Positions 43,801 through 57,835 are shown, counted from the first letter of the stretch. The stretch: DNA of 64,000 nt from Gnetum montanum (GCA_015680685.1 MNCI01001941.1:63308-127307); one strand, 5' to 3'. Numbers and translations: made by a program. Notes: a model not told the origin generated them from the letters alone.

Positions 43801-46627
43801 GATGGAAATAAGATGAAGTATTTACATAGTGCCTAGAGGTGGAGGCTCTTATGAATATGAGGGTCCATCACATCCCAATGCTACTGGAGATTGTGGTTAT
43901 TCTATTGCTACTACCAAAACTTTGAAAGCATATAGGAGTGCCTTCATTTTCTTCTCTTTATCATGTGGGTCATAAATGGTCTAGGCTACTTCACCTAGAT
44001 GTGCTAGTGCTAGAATATTCCACAAGGACGATAGTGATAGAAACATTTCCTTCATATTTACAAGCTAGGGTGTCAATTTTTTACATTCAAAGTTAAGCAT
44101 ATGAACAAGGTTTTGTAGCTCTTGATGCTCACTTATTCTTATGGCTAGGTTCTCAGCAACAAATCATTGATCCATGAATTTTCTCTTGAGAACCTCAAGC
44201 TCCATGTTGGTCATCTCTACCTTTTGTTTTGTCTCCTTCTAGAGCTTAGACTCTATCATATAAAGGATGTAAGAGCTAGCAACCTATTTTTCTAGTAAAG
44301 GTTAACATTGTCAACTTTGCATAGTAAAGGTTAATGAGCTCTATATATTCAATCATCTCTTCAATTTGCAACTTCTTCATGTAGATCTCTACTTGATTGT
44401 ATGCATTAAGTTCATCAAATATGAGCTTCCATGCATCGCTTCTTTGTTAACGTTGTTGGATGACCTCATTTACATTTACCTTGGCTAATTTGATTTCTTT
44501 CTCATTAACCTCTTTAAGTATTCTAGCCTAATTTCTATAGTGATTTTTTTCTCTTTCGAACTTCAAGCCTTCATTCTTTCAAGTGGCAATCTTAATGTCT
44601 ATCTTTGGAAAAGGGTCCAAACCTCTTCCATCAAGAGATTTTAGTTCTCTATAGACAACCTTCTCATATTCAAGTTTACCTTTGCAAGTTATTTCTACTA
44701 CTCGTAAATATATTCTACCATCTAGTCTTTCTGGTACTCAGCATTACATAGGTAGTGATTATTAATAGTGAGTGCCAGGTTTTCCTTCCAAACTTATGAG
44801 GGATCATAGTTAGTGTTTTTGTTCATGACTTCTAATGTAGATACCTCGAACATTGTCATCTCCTTTGCATTCTTATCCTCTTGGTATTTTTGTTAAAGCT
44901 ATTGAAAAGCTTCATCTCTTATCATATCTAGCTTAATAATTGCTATATCATAGAGACAGGATCTTAGTTCCACAACCTTAGTGGCCAACTAACGATTGCT
45001 AGGTGGCCATCTCAAGTTACGCATTGGAAATTAATAATTTACCCCTCATCTCTAGTAGTTGTGAATGGATTGTTGATATATGGTCCAAGAGATTAAAGAT
45101 CTCTGAAAGTAATTGTCTAGCTTCCACCAGTTATTCCAACACTTTCTCATGTTGGGTAACACTCATCTGTCTACTCCCTACTCCTACTAATGCATGTATG
45201 TCTATCATGGTAACAATGTTAAGTACAAATGTAACATGAGCATTTAGGACTTCACCAACTTAATTTCCCACCACCTATACTGCTATCTCCTAGTCCTTGT
45301 GTGGCATGACTAAGACCATTGTCCCTTTTCCTTCCTTTATCATGACAAAGAATTCTGCTATATTCCTAGAGATTTTGGAAAATGCTTATTCTTGGATGAA
45401 CACAGTAACTTCTCTAGTACTAGAATTAGGATGGATGGATGTCTAGTTTCTTTGTGCTAAGAATAGTGATGTTGTCTCACTATCTAGATAGTTGATAGTT
45501 CTTATGACCTCATTTAAATGACTCATGACTAGATAATATATGGATAATTTTCCACAATCTCTAAAGGTTTGATGTTGTAGCTATTACTCCGTAAGTTTTT
45601 GGAGATGTTTAGCAACTACAAGAATCTCTAGTATTATCTCTAGTGCTACCATTGGTGGTGGTGATTCTTGTTATTCTTCTTCTTGTAGCTTGGCAACCCA
45701 ATGATGCAACAGGACTATGGTGGATCATATCATTGTAATAGCAAGCTATTCCTCCCCTTTTGCATAGTTTCCTAATTAGGAATGGAAAGTAACATGTCTT
45801 CCTATCCTTCTCATTCTCCTTGAAACATTTCTCTATCTTAAGGAAGATGAGTTGTGGAAGGTTAACATAGAATTTTCCACTTATAGCTACACATGCCCTA
45901 ATGAAGAAGGTTATGATCTTTCTTGGCCTCACCTTGGATTAAGATGATAGGTTGCAATCTTGAAGTAGGGTCTCTCTGCCTTGGTTAGAGAATGGTGCTC
46001 CTTACAATTTACTTCATAGCATAGCTAGATGTATTCCTTCTTAACTTCTGGATCTACCTACATGGATACTATCACTAGCTTTGCCCTAGTGTTTGGTAGA
46101 ATAAGAGCTTTTACAATGGTCTCAACTAAGTAGAAGATGGTGATGTCTTTGATTTCAACTAAGGCATCTTCTTGTTGGTTGTTCTATAAGAGTTATATTT
46201 CCCCCATATACCACTCCCCGCTATTGGAAAAAATGAACCACAAAAGAGACCCTTACAACTTTGTTCAAATCTCTTCTAGTGTCAGCTTTAGGAATGGCTT
46301 GAAGTTTAGCTCCTACAAAATGGAGCTTTAGCTCTTCCTAATTTGGATCTTTTCCAAGTAGACTTTTGTAAGTGTGACCTTCAAATTAGGTCTTATTCTT
46401 AGGACCTCATCCTACTTGAATTGTTCTATCTCTATAGTAGGAATCTACCTAAAAGATTCCACCTCTAGCTCCTTCCATAAAGGCTTGGTAGCATGTCTAG
46501 CTTTGGCTTCTTGCTTCTAGGGTTGTTGTTGCTACTATTGTTGTTGTTGATAGCTCCTTCCTCCTTAGGGTCACTTTTCCCTAGGCTACAATAGCCCTCC
46601 TACCTATGGTCCTCTTTTGGGTACCAT
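43801..46627 (-). pseudogene. plant transposon protein-like pseudogene
   Basis: Minus-strand frame from ATG 46625-46627 (MVPKRGP, then a Gln-rich run). It passes VKALILPNTRAKLV and YFKIATYHLNPR to FFIRACVAISGKFYVNLPQ and CYFPFLIRKLCKRGG near 45750-45930. The last part resembles the putative plant transposon protein domain (Transposase_32 type), in which NVG or NLG is followed by ~20 residues and then LPFP-LIT-LC. A long helical, probably coiled-coil C-terminus follows down to ~43800. Many stops. It lies 3' of the Athila-like integrase on the same strand, but may belong to a different element. The role of this protein family is not known to me. Confidence 0.55.
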
Positions 46628-48890
46628 TTGTGATGACAAACATAACCCCAAATTAGCTCTTAGGCATAACCTTTATTCTCACTAGATACTTTCTTTGTTA
46701 GATGGGATCATGTTTTCTTAGTTAGATGTTAATTTTTTCTTTGATGATCATAGGCTTATGATATTATTTTATTCCCATTCTAAAAAATTTTGATTGTTGA
46801 TACTAACTCTTGTGATCATTAATTTAATATTATTTTAATATCGTATGCATGGGAGTTAGAAAACTTTTCTATGAAAAAATTTGTTTTGATGCCCCCACAA
46901 CATAAACCATACCTTTCGAAGCTTAAGGATAAAAGAACAAGTGAATTCATGTATGTGGTTTAAAAGTTAGAACTCTTGGAAGGTTCTTAGGCTCTAAGAA
47001 ATGGTGAAAAATCCTCTAGTGTTTGGAAGAAATGGTGAAAATTAAGCTACAGGTTACACATATATATAGTTTTTTCATCATGCATTAATGAGGCTCCATC
47101 AACTCAGCCTACTACATCAACAAGGATGCATCAACATAGCTATTTTTAACTTGGATTTTCACTTTGAAAATTGAGAAATTTTGAGTGAGTTTGAAAATGA
47201 AACAAGAGCCAAATGAAAGCCAAAAAGATGTAGAATCATAGCAACAACATGAAAGAGGATATGTTTTACCAAATAGAAGTACTGAGAGTACATTGGATGA
47301 GTTTTGAGAGAATATTTTGATGTCAAAATAGAGAAAAAACTAAATGTTTTTATGCTATCAAGATAATCCAATATATAATCAGCCTGCAACTAGGAAATTT
47401 AACTTAAGATAAACCAAAGGAGACACTAGTGGTAATCTCCAAAGTAGACATATTTATAATAAGCCCTTGCATATCCTCATTGCAAGGAGTCCATAGGCAC
47501 CAAGGATGATGAATTATTAGTTTAAGTTAAGTTTCCTACCCATACGAGGGATTATCCTAGGATTATGTAGACTAGAAAATAAAATTATTAATTTACCATG
47601 GTATGAGGCAATGAAGTGATAACTAGTAGAATGAGTAAATGGGAGATAGAGAATAATGGATAGGTTATTTTCATCCTAGTCACGTAAGATCCAAAGTGAA
47701 TTATGTGATTAAGTTGATCTAATACCAATCTATTTCAAGTCTAGACCAAATCCATTCTAATTACAATGACCTCACATTGACATGTTCCTCGTCTTCTATA
47801 ATCAAGAGTCTATGAAAACCATAGAGAACAACCATCACTCCAAGTAGAAAAGGAAAAGAGAAGAAGGAATCAGGTAGATCCTTAGTTAGAGTGGTGCCTT
47901 CAAGCATGGGTAGCATGTCTTTTAAGCCTTATAACTAGTTCGTATAACCCATGAAATTATCTAAGAGATGTTCTTTAAATTTTTGTTACTATTTTTTTTT
48001 TTACTAGAACCACATCATGTAAAGACATGCTTTCTTTTATGATTAATAATAGGAGTGATGGTATACCAATGAGGAGTCATAGACTTAAGAAGGAATTTGA
48101 GACTAGAACATATCAAATCCCCTTGAGGTTATACCCTTTTTCATTCCCATTTGGTCCTTTCCTGGTTCATTAGGTAACAAGATCACTTGTTACTTTTAGT
48201 TTTAATGTGAAAGAACCTTCACGATCCCATGATGTAGAATTCATATGGAATAAATGAAATGGGTGGATGTCATGAGCTCACTACCTAATACCAACAAAAA
48301 ACTAACAAATTTTTAGTAGAAAACATAATGCAAGGACACATTGGCCTATTGTAATTCAATAAAAACTTTAATAGCTACATTCAAATACTTCCAAAATTTC
48401 ATAGTAGTAATGGAACAAAATTCAATATTTCAAATAAGAGTAATTTAAACCACAAGAAAATAATAAAGAAAAGGAAAATATATAAAATAATCAATCAAAT
48501 ATTTAAAAAAATGGAAAATAAATAAATAACATTGTAAAAGAAAAAGAAGAAAATTCTTGTATCCTCATCAAGATTTATGGTATATGGATATCTTCCCCAC
48601 AACTAAGTTGAAGGGAGAAGAATTTGAAAAATAGAGAGTGCTTGTTTTTGATTAAATGTGTTAGTGTTGCTATTGGTTACTCAAGATTCCTTAAATGCTT
48701 TAAGTTACTAGATGTTAACTAACATGTACTTGTAAGGACTTGTTAGATGATAAATTATTAGAGTCCTAGAAAGAAAATTTAACTAGATTATGTAAGATCC
48801 AATAGATAATCTTATATCCTAGTTAAGTGGAACTTAGTTAATTGAGGCACATGCATGAGATTCTAATAGAGAATCTTATCTCCTAGTTTG
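46628..48890. other. interval without a recognisable gene
   Basis: A/T-rich. It contains two near-copies of an AGAATCTTATCTCCTAGTT-like segment at about 48790-48835 and 48860-48890, and an A-rich stretch 48420-48560. It could hold the 3' LTR of the Athila-like element, but I could not match it to 54136 onward. Confidence 0.4.
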
Positions 48891-51440
48891 AATGTAACTT
48901 TCCTTATTTGTGCACTGTGACATTGTTTATTATGTACCTTGTGCACTCCATTCATCATTAGGGATACTTTTTAGTTTTCATCTAGCACGTTGAGTATTGT
49001 GGATTATTCTTTCTATGCTAGGTCAATGTCTATGTTAAGTTCACATGTAGTTGAGAGTGTACAGAGTTCAACTTAGCTTGGAAGTTCAAGTAAATTTCAG
49101 TATACTAATTCATAGGAAGAGTAGCCTATAAAACATTTTCATGTATCTATTAGTGGTTCATGTTAAAATTCTTGTAATCTCCCTATTGGTCATCTCAGCT
49201 TGACTATTGGCTTGGGGATGATAGGATGTTATGAGTATATGTTGCACCCCCAAGAATTGCATTAAATTTTGAAAACTAGAACATGTAAAATGTATTCCAT
49301 TATCTAAAATTAGTACACTAGGCATACCAAACTTGTTTACCACCTATTGTTGAAGAAATCAAGCTACAGTAATAGATGTACAGTCATATATGACTACAAC
49401 TTCAGTCCACTAGGTACATTAGTCAATAAAAACTATAATGTATGCCTTCCAACAATGTCTCTACTTTCATAATGGATGTAATATGGGCATTTTTTATCAT
49501 CCATCTACAAGCAATATCTCCAAGCCATAGTTAGATGTGTATACCATGATATAAAATGGCTTAAACTAGTCTGGGACTCATAGAATTGGGGTTTATACAA
49601 GTTTTTTCTTTAAGTGCTAAAGTGCTTATTTTCATTCCTTGGTCCATTCAAGTATTGAATCTTTCTTAGTGAGCTATATCAGTGGTTTTACGATTCTAGA
49701 GAAATTTTTGATGAAGCAAATGTAGTAACCAATATCACCAAGGAGTGACCTAACATCTTTAATAGTTTGAGGTTGCCTAGTTATTTCTTGGATGACCCTT
49801 ACTTTGTAAGGATCCATCTCTAACCATTAAGTGGATCTTCTACCAATTGAGCCACACTTTTATTTCTACACATCATTTTAATACCTACTCAAGACAATCC
49901 AATATGTATTCAAAATCAGTACCATAAGTGGAGAAGTCAATCATGAACACTTCCATACCACTACCGATCTACTACTAAAAGATGCTTAGGACTAAGCACT
50001 AAAAGGTTGTAGGATCATTATAGAGGCCAAAGGACATCTTTTTATATCTAAAAGTCCCCTGAGAACTTGTGAAATTTTTTTTTGCCTAGTCTTCTGGTGC
50101 AAGTTTAATTTAGTTGTAGCCACTATATTCATCCAAAAAACTATAGTAAGGTGTCCAACAATTATATCCAGTACTTGGTCCACAAATGAAAAATGAAAAA
50201 TGAAAAATGATCTTTAAATGTGGCTATATTCAACAACCTAAAGTCTATACATACCCTCAATCGTCCTCCTTTCTTTGGCACAATAATGATTGGACTTACC
50301 CACTCATTGTTTGCCACAGGGTAGATGAATGCTACTTTAAGAAGTTTTTCAACTACATCTTTGACAAACTATTTTAGCTTAGGATTCAACCTTCTTTACA
50401 ACTACCTTTTTAGTTTGATGGTGGAGTCTATATAGATCTGATGCTAGCATGTGCATGGATATATTCTAGTCAATTCATCATATGACCAAGCAAAAGCTAT
50501 TGGTTATTTGTCCACAACATTTAGCAACCTCCCTTTCTAATCTTTAGCAAGCTTGGCATTAATGATTACCAACTTACCATTATCAAGAAATACATATTAC
50601 AAAGTTTCTAGTAAAGATTTTACTTCAAGGGGTTCCTATTTAAAGTTTTCATGGATTTTTAACTCTTCCCAATTCATTTCTAATTGTTAATGGATGAGTT
50701 AGTTCTAAATTTTTTCCATTTCATCCATTTTATTAATATAAGCACTTATGAGTAGCTTAACTAGTTCCATGCACATTATTGAATCAAAGCTATAGTCTAT
50801 GGTCAACCATGGGTACCTTCTTGTTTGGTGGGTACTACATATAGGCACTTTTGAATATCTAAAGTTTCAACACACTTCTTACATGTTGTGATCGAGGTGC
50901 TTGTTATTATCCATATTTTCTACAATGCAATGGCACCCTGTGTCACTATACGTAATGCAATGGAACCTTGTGTCACTATATGCAATGCATGGAACCCTCT
51001 TCTTCTCTATTTTTCTAAATTCATTTTCCATGAAAATCTCCAAGGAAAGATCTCTAATTTGTAACTTGGCATCAATTATATTGAGCCAAGAACTTCCCAT
51101 GAAAATTGGGAAGTCCCCCTTACAATTTTCCACATGGATTACTAGGAAATCTGTTGGATAGGACCATCGATAAGTGGTGGTCACAATATCGTCCAACAAT
51201 CCTAAAGGAATAGTGATGGATAAATCAACAAGCTCTAATTAGATATTACATTTTTTTAGTGGAAGTAGGTTCAAAATTTTATACATCTCTTGGGAGATTA
51301 AATTCATCCCAGAACCTAAGTCTAGGAGAGCCTTGCATGGATCATTTCCTGTAATCTAGAAGTAGATTAGGGAACTTCTAAAATCAAATATTTTCTTGGA
51401 AAAGTATCCTTACTTGATCTAGTTAGTAACTACATGAGTT
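48891..51440 (-). pseudogene. pol: Athila-like pol: protease, RT, RNase H, integrase
   Basis: Minus strand. Protease ~50870-51400 (PTDFLVIHVENCKGDFPIFM, then NIIDAKLQIRD, matching the family P-DF-VL...P-ILGRP-LNT pattern). RT ~49690-50700 (VVEKLLKVAFIYPV, SPIIIVPKKGGRLRVCIDF; RY-KMPFGL region near 50000). Integrase 48900-49450 with GMPSVLILDNGIHF and SYHPQANSQAEMTNRE (D-35-E). Frameshifts occur every few hundred bases. It differs clearly from elements 1-3; I see no second RNase H. The tRNA-Asp-like primer site upstream supports Athila or a relative. Confidence 0.85.
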
Positions 51441-53970
51441 AACGTGACAATATGAACATTCTAGGACCTTTAGTTTGAAGACAGATTATTGGTAATTTTA
51501 AAAGCATTGGAAGAAGGATTCATAGTCATAGATATTTGTGAGAGTTTCAATGGACTACTAAGTTTTAAGGAAGCCCTTTTCTAAGGCTTATGCTTAGAAC
51601 CACCCAAACTATCATCTATTTTTAAGTTTATGACCCTCGTTAAATTTCATTGCTAAGGCTACTGTCGAATTTCTCCTTACATGGACGATGTAGGTGACAA
51701 AAAATTAGTATTAGAAGATGCAAGGTGAGATGGTGAATAATGAGGAGGAAAAATGAAAGAATATTTATCTCATTGAGTAGGTGTTCTATGATATTCTAGA
51801 GGATAATAGTAATGGGAGAAAGAGATGTGACTTGCAAAGACATGAGAAGATACAAGTTTTTGGACAATGTACCCATAGAAATCTTGTTGATGATAAGGGT
51901 ATTTTTGCTTGGTGGTAGCATCCCCCCACAACTATGGATTTTTCCATTGATGATAATGTTCTTGAGGTTGATGTGGTGCTCCAATTGGATAATACTATGA
52001 CTAGTGAAATTACTATCAATAATTGTCTTATGGATAAGGTAATCTCTTAGGTGATTTCCTTTTTGCAAACATTGGATTTAAAGCATATATCCCAAATTTT
52101 CTTAAGTGTGACAATATAGGATAACATCCTTTAGGAAGTTCATATTAGCATATGTCACATCCTTCTTCATCTGTTTTAGAATCTACAATCTCATTGACTA
52201 CTACAGCCTTACCTTTTTACTAATAATAGTCATTGTCAATATCTTTTCTCCTTTTTCTGTTCCTTTCTTGATTTCCCTACTCTATTTTCTCCTACACAAT
52301 ATTTAAAGTAGTTTGAAACTTCTTATCTAAGGAGTCTCACATTTTATCCACCTTGGGTGATATTTTAGTAATAGATTTTTGGTTTGATAAGGTTTTCCTT
52401 TATACCACTTCATCTAATCGTGCTTCCTCCTCAAAATTAAAGAAACTTACCTCCTTTTTATGAATGGAGGCATCTTTATTGTCCTCGTCTATACTTTCCA
52501 AGTTCTTCCTCTTTCTTGGCCACTTACTCAATGAGTTTTTGGATCTAATGAACTCTCATTTCTGGCAATCTTCCTTGGGCATAAACTCAAAGGAACTCTT
52601 TGATTTTGTTTCAAAGTCCATCTATTATGTTGCAAAGCTTTTTCCTTTAAGAGAAATCATGACTTGGGAAGCAGTGCAAAAGAGAGTAATACATGTCCAA
52701 GGTTACATCAAGGGATTCGTTATTGTCTTATTTGTATCCTTGAATTTTTTTCTCAACTTAGATACCCTAGAGTATGTGTGATACTTATCATTAAACAACT
52801 CCAACATCATACTCCACCTATGGACAAATTCTAGCTCCAAAGACTAATACCAACTTTCAATTTCTTTGATAAGTATCCTAGTGAATAATTTAAGTTTTTT
52901 TCATTCAATTTCAATATTCTTCAAGGCACATGCATCATGAAAGGCTTGTAAATGATGTTGTGGATCAGTATTATATTCTCCTTCAAACTTAGGAATGTTG
53001 TTCATCTCAAGCTATTAACTTAGCTATCTGTTTAATTCCTAGTACAAACTACTTTTAAAATATTAATCATGCTTCTTATAACCAGTAATGGTTCATAGGC
53101 ATTATATTCATGATGGTCCTTGTCATAGCTATGCATTCTATGATATAACCTACTATATCTTCTCTCCTAATGATGCTCCTCTTTCTTTTGTTGTTAACTA
53201 TGCTTTCTTCTCCCATGCCTATGATGGGACCATCAATCATCTTCATCTTAGTCTCAATCATTCCTCGTTCTTTTTTGTTCATGGTCCCTCCTCTTAGAGT
53301 TCAATAATGAGGATGATGATGAAGATGAAGAGCTACGAGAGTGGTGTCAACTTGCCCTTCTCCTTTGACCCCTTGATTATTCTTTTGACAATCACTTCGA
53401 AGGCCTTAGACTTAATGTTCTCTTGGTTTCAAAACCAATTTTTCCTTCATCCTAGTTGCCCATAAATGTTGATTATAATTTTTATTAAGTTTTATCTCTT
53501 TCATCAAAAGGAGAAGGACCTTGGTGTTGATCTCACCCAAATAGAAACTCTAGACCCTCCTTCGATGATTGTAGAAATAGTGGAAGTGGTACTTATTTGG
53601 CCTTGGAGGCTTCATAGTGTGACTCCATGCATTGAAAGTTCTTACACTAGGCTTGTATTAGCTAATACTCTTTGGCAAGGTGCTTTGTTACTTGGTAACT
53701 CAAACCTGCTAGTTCAAGCCCCAATCTCTTGAAAGCTATCATGTACTTTGTAGGAATAGAACAACTGAAAGGTAACATAATATTATCCTTCAAATCCCTT
53801 CAACATAGTTTTTCATCTTAATGGAGGATGAAATAAAAGTCCAAATAATAGGGATCCAAATGTGCATAAATGGCATTCAATTGTTGAGATGTCTCACCAT
53901 CATCCCTTCTAGTTCTATCTTATTACTGGTTGAAGCCATTAACAAGTGGTGGTAAATCATTCTTGCAAGA
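51441..53970 (-). pseudogene. gag: Athila-like gag
   Basis: Minus strand, upstream of pol. Core near 52560-52990: IPKFEGEYNTDPQHHLQAFHDACA, then LELFNDKYHTYSRVSKLRKK, the usual Gag helices with a tRNA/RNA-binding basic end. Around 53090-53330 an unusual Arg/His/Ser-rich segment is encoded (SSSSSS, KRRDHEQKRTR, HHRHGRRKHS). Broken by stops and frameshifts. Ends are approximate because the frame is not open. Confidence 0.7.
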
Positions 53971-54117
53971 AGAACCATATTAGTTGGTTCTGATATAGTG
54001 TACCTTAATAAATATTATTATTATTATTATTCTAAAGAATAATATGTTATTTCCTTTTACAAAAACTTTGTATGATTTCACTATCTAACACTACTTAGGG
54101 CACTTAGCTAAAATAAA

Positions 54118-54135
54118 GTCCCTGCAACAACACCA
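54118..54135 (-). promoter_or_regulatory. decayed tRNA-Asp-type primer-binding site
   Basis: Minus strand reads TGGTGTTGTTGCAGGGAC. The Athila-type tRNA-Asp site is TGGCGCCGTTGCCGGGGA; 12 of 18 positions agree, and three of the differences are C-to-T changes (minus strand), as expected from methylcytosine decay. It sits upstream of gag in the right orientation. Confidence 0.65.
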
Positions 54136-56029
54136 ATGATGAGCAATAGATATTTCCTATGCCTAATCATATGAATCACTAACATGTACGCATATTCTAA
54201 TTGAATTCTATGGGCTACATTTTACCTAAGTGGTTGATATCATTAGATAGTGAAATATGTGATTTGCTAATCATTATCTTCCCAACCCACACTTGTGCTA
54301 ATTTATCAGTATGGTTAACTGTGACTGATGTGTAAGATATTTATTTTTATAATTTTTATTATATTCTATGATTTCTAAATGATTAAATAAATTAAGGTTT
54401 AATATTTAAATTAACTACTTAAATAACTAACTAGAATAAACATGGAACATCCATTCCCACTTTCTTTACATATCCTGAATGTATATTAATGCTAGTAGAT
54501 TACCAAGTGTCTATTACTAGGTGTTGAGGATCAAGATCTTAGAAGGGAGATGAATAAGTTCTTCAAAACAAAATTAAACAACCATAAAAACCACACTAAA
54601 TAGTTACACTATTTTCCAACTTGGGTACTTCATACTCAAAGGGTAGATTCCTTGCACACATTTGGACTTTGTTTCTCAAAAAGTGGTCTAAAGTGAACCA
54701 CACCCTGTACAAGCTCTAAGCTTCTCTCCAAAGTGTTTTATCACTATGAAACCACTCAACCCTACAAGATCCCAACAAGCTTAGAATGTGGCTTCAAGGA
54801 TCCCACAACTTTTACAAATTGAGCTTCACTTCAAGTGTTTTGACACTGCACAAACACTCAATCCCACAAGATCTCAACAAGCTCAATGATGATGCCTTTT
54901 TTCAAGAATCACATCAAACATAGTATGGCTACAAGAAAGAGAAACAAAATCACAAGAAAACAATGTAACTTAAATTCAATTCCTTGTACTTTCAAGTACA
55001 ACTCAACAAACAATCAAGAAAATGATTTGATAACTAAAGTACACAGGTACAATATACAATGATTTCTTTAATAGTGACAATGCTTTCTCAATTCTTACAC
55101 TATACCCAAGAGAATGAAGTCTTCTTATAGCCTTGGAGTTTCTGAAAATACCTCAAAATTTGTGCAATGGCTATCTAACGGCTAGTGTAAACATCTCCTT
55201 CAAGATTAGGATGTCTTTCTAAAATGACTTCCATTCTAGGGAGATGTCTCCTTTGGAATTGGGACATCTTTGTGGAGATGTATCTTCTTGAAAGAATATG
55301 TCTCTTGTTTTTGGGAGATGTCTTCTCTACAAGTTCTTCACTTCAACCAAGATGTCTTCTGCTTCTAGGAGACATCTTCATAGCTTCTAAGCTTTGATTC
55401 CTTAGGCTTCCACTTGTTGATTTAGCTTCTTCCAAATCCTTGAAGCATCTTCATCTAGCTTGTAGTCCTCATATTTATCCATGCTATTTTGAGTCCTTGA
55501 GGTCTTCACTTTGGCATCTCTTTGTAGATGTCATTTCTTTAATCTCTCCTTCATGCCCTGCAAAAACATCACATTCCATAACATTCTATGTTCTTGATTT
55601 TTCTTTAAGGTTTTAACATACCAAAAGGTCAATAATCTTCACTTTTTGGTGATGTAAAAAACTTAAGAAAATGGATGAGTTTATAAACCAATTAAGTAAT
55701 AACAATAACCATTACAAAATGTTAAGACGTATAAATTCCAATGGCAGCCAAGGACTAGGATAAAGGTTCCAATGCTCAAGGTGTAGCATAGAGATCATGA
55801 AAAATTGAAAAAGAAACTAACCTAATAAAAAAATGCTAAACAAAGGTAATAACCTATCTCCACAAAAAGTGCACCACAAATAGATAACCAAGATAAGACC
55901 CATCTATCTATATCACAAACTATCCATCTACAAGCTATCCATATAATATGGTTGCTGATACATCCTCAACATATACAAAAATCACATATGTACAAATCCA
56001 CAAAAATTACATATGTGAAAAAAAAGCTA
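54136..56029 (-). other. probable LTR and flank of the Athila-like element
   Basis: Sequence next to the primer site on its outer side should be the 5' LTR. It holds an internal repeat (ACTCAACCCTACAAGATCCC at ~54755, ACTCAATCCCACAAGATCTC at ~54860) and several GGAGATGTCT words at 55190-55380. No second LTR copy was found in the window, so its length is unknown. No gene seen. Confidence 0.45.
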
Positions 56030-57480
56030 CTATATGTCTTTCCCTTTTTGGACATTTGCAAAAATGAGAGAGCACCTAAGGACTTTAATCATTAACCTTG
56101 GTTGCATCATTAGACTCATCATCTGAAGCAGTGACATCTCTAGATGATTTTTACATCTCCTCCTCATCATCATAACTACTAGTACTGGCACTAAACATGT
56201 GCTAATCATCATCATTGAAAGATGGGATCTAGATGAAGGCTCTCCATGGACAAAGCTTCAATCAAGAATAAGATGAAGCTTATGGATCTGGCTAGGCTAG
56301 AGTTTTCTATAAGGATGAGGACATTCCATTTCTCTAATAAGTAATGACATCAATAGATCTCTATTAGGATAAAGTACCAAAGATACTCTCGATAGAATGC
56401 TATTCAAAAGGTCTAGGACCATCATCCTAATGAAAGTTGATGCCAAGATGTATAAGATCAAGATGGTCTTCCTAGACATGTGTTAATGATGCATCAGGCT
56501 CAAAATCAAACTCATTCCTGAGTCATAGGCTCAAGAAGGTCTAGCTACCACAAAGTGTCTGTGTGGGGTACGAAGGTTCTCCTCACTATTTAAAAGAGGA
56601 GGAGAGATTATCTCCTCAAACAGCTATCCATCAAAAGAAAGAGAAACTACAATAGCATCCATTCTCTTATGCAAGTAAGAGAGATTCCTATCAATCATCC
56701 CTATAGTACAACCAAATGGTCAAAGTAGTTTCTTTAGGGATGATCTCACCTACCCACTAATAGATTTGAAGCTACTCAACTAAGGAGAGACCTTGGATGA
56801 TCATGTTTCTTTCTTCTTCTATGATGGAGGTTTCTTGGTGTTGGGTCCCACTTCATCTACATGTGAGGATCTCCTCTTCTCCACAAACTCTCCAAGCCTT
56901 CTCTTACCTTTGAGCAAAGGCATATTTAAAATGGGAGCACCTCTCTGATAGATTAACCAACTGATGAGATAACAGTGTCCAAAGCTCCTTTCTTTAGTGA
57001 ACATGGTCAACATGTCATGGCAAAGAGTATGACCTAAGTCTAGTGGCTATCCTGTAAGTAGGCAATAGAGAACAAAATCTTGGGATGGAAATAGATAGCT
57101 ATAGCTTTTCCCTTTTACAATAATGTTATACTAAACAATAAGAAACAAAGTGGAAGCATCTAGAAATGTTCTGTTCCTATAGAATATACCTTTATCAAAA
57201 GACATTGACTCTCCAAACAAGGCATCACAAAACTCATCATGTGTGATGGGAATTTTATCATTTGAAAATATATCATTCATAGAATCAATGACAACCCAAA
57301 AAACATCAACACTAGAAATCCCAAGTAATGCATTTACTACTTGGAGAGGCACATCAATCACTAAAGTCCCAATCATAGTAGTAAATGCTCCAATAGTAGC
57401 ATTAGTAATCACAGTATCATTGTAAATTCTCTGATAAGAACTTCAAGAACCAAGAAATCCATAGTAATGAAAGCAACATA
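56030..57480 (-). pseudogene. second plant transposon protein-like pseudogene
   Basis: Minus strand: LQVVNALLGISSVDVFWVVI, then ITHDEFCDALFGESMSFDKG, SYLFPSQDFVLYCLLTG, PLDLGHTLCHDMLTMF and FGHCYLISWLIYQRGAPI near 56950-57420. A Lys/Arg-rich segment and a helical tail run to ~56030. The order (short N-terminal fold, LLTG-x-PLDLG, then LIS-L) resembles the Transposase_32-type domain of plant retroelement accessory proteins. Stops are present. It lies just outside the 5' LTR of element 3 and is opposite to it. Which element owns it is unclear. Confidence 0.5.
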
Positions 57481-57835
57481 ATTCAAAACTTGGAAATAAC
57501 TCATCAAAGCTTGCTTCCTACATAGAGGAAAGGACAAGCAATACTAAGAAATAATATTAATGATTTGAGTTAACTTAAATTATTGCCAGACATTGGTAGA
57601 TCTGAACTAGGGAGCATAAATGCTTACATTGTTGGTGGAGCCTCCCCTAGACCTCTTCGTTGGTGGCACCCTTCATGTTCCAACCTTCTTGTGGGCCATA
57701 GCTACTCAAATTGTTATCATTGGTGGTCCACTAGTTATCTCCTTGTGGTCAATTTCAATGAAAATGGACAAAAAGAGGGTTTGGATCTCTTATAACTGTG
57801 CCAAACAAGGGTTTTTAATGAGAAAGAAGATGTCT
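57481..57835. other. flank of element 3, no gene seen
   Basis: Interval between the pseudogene above and the LTR of element 3. No supported feature. Confidence 0.4.
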
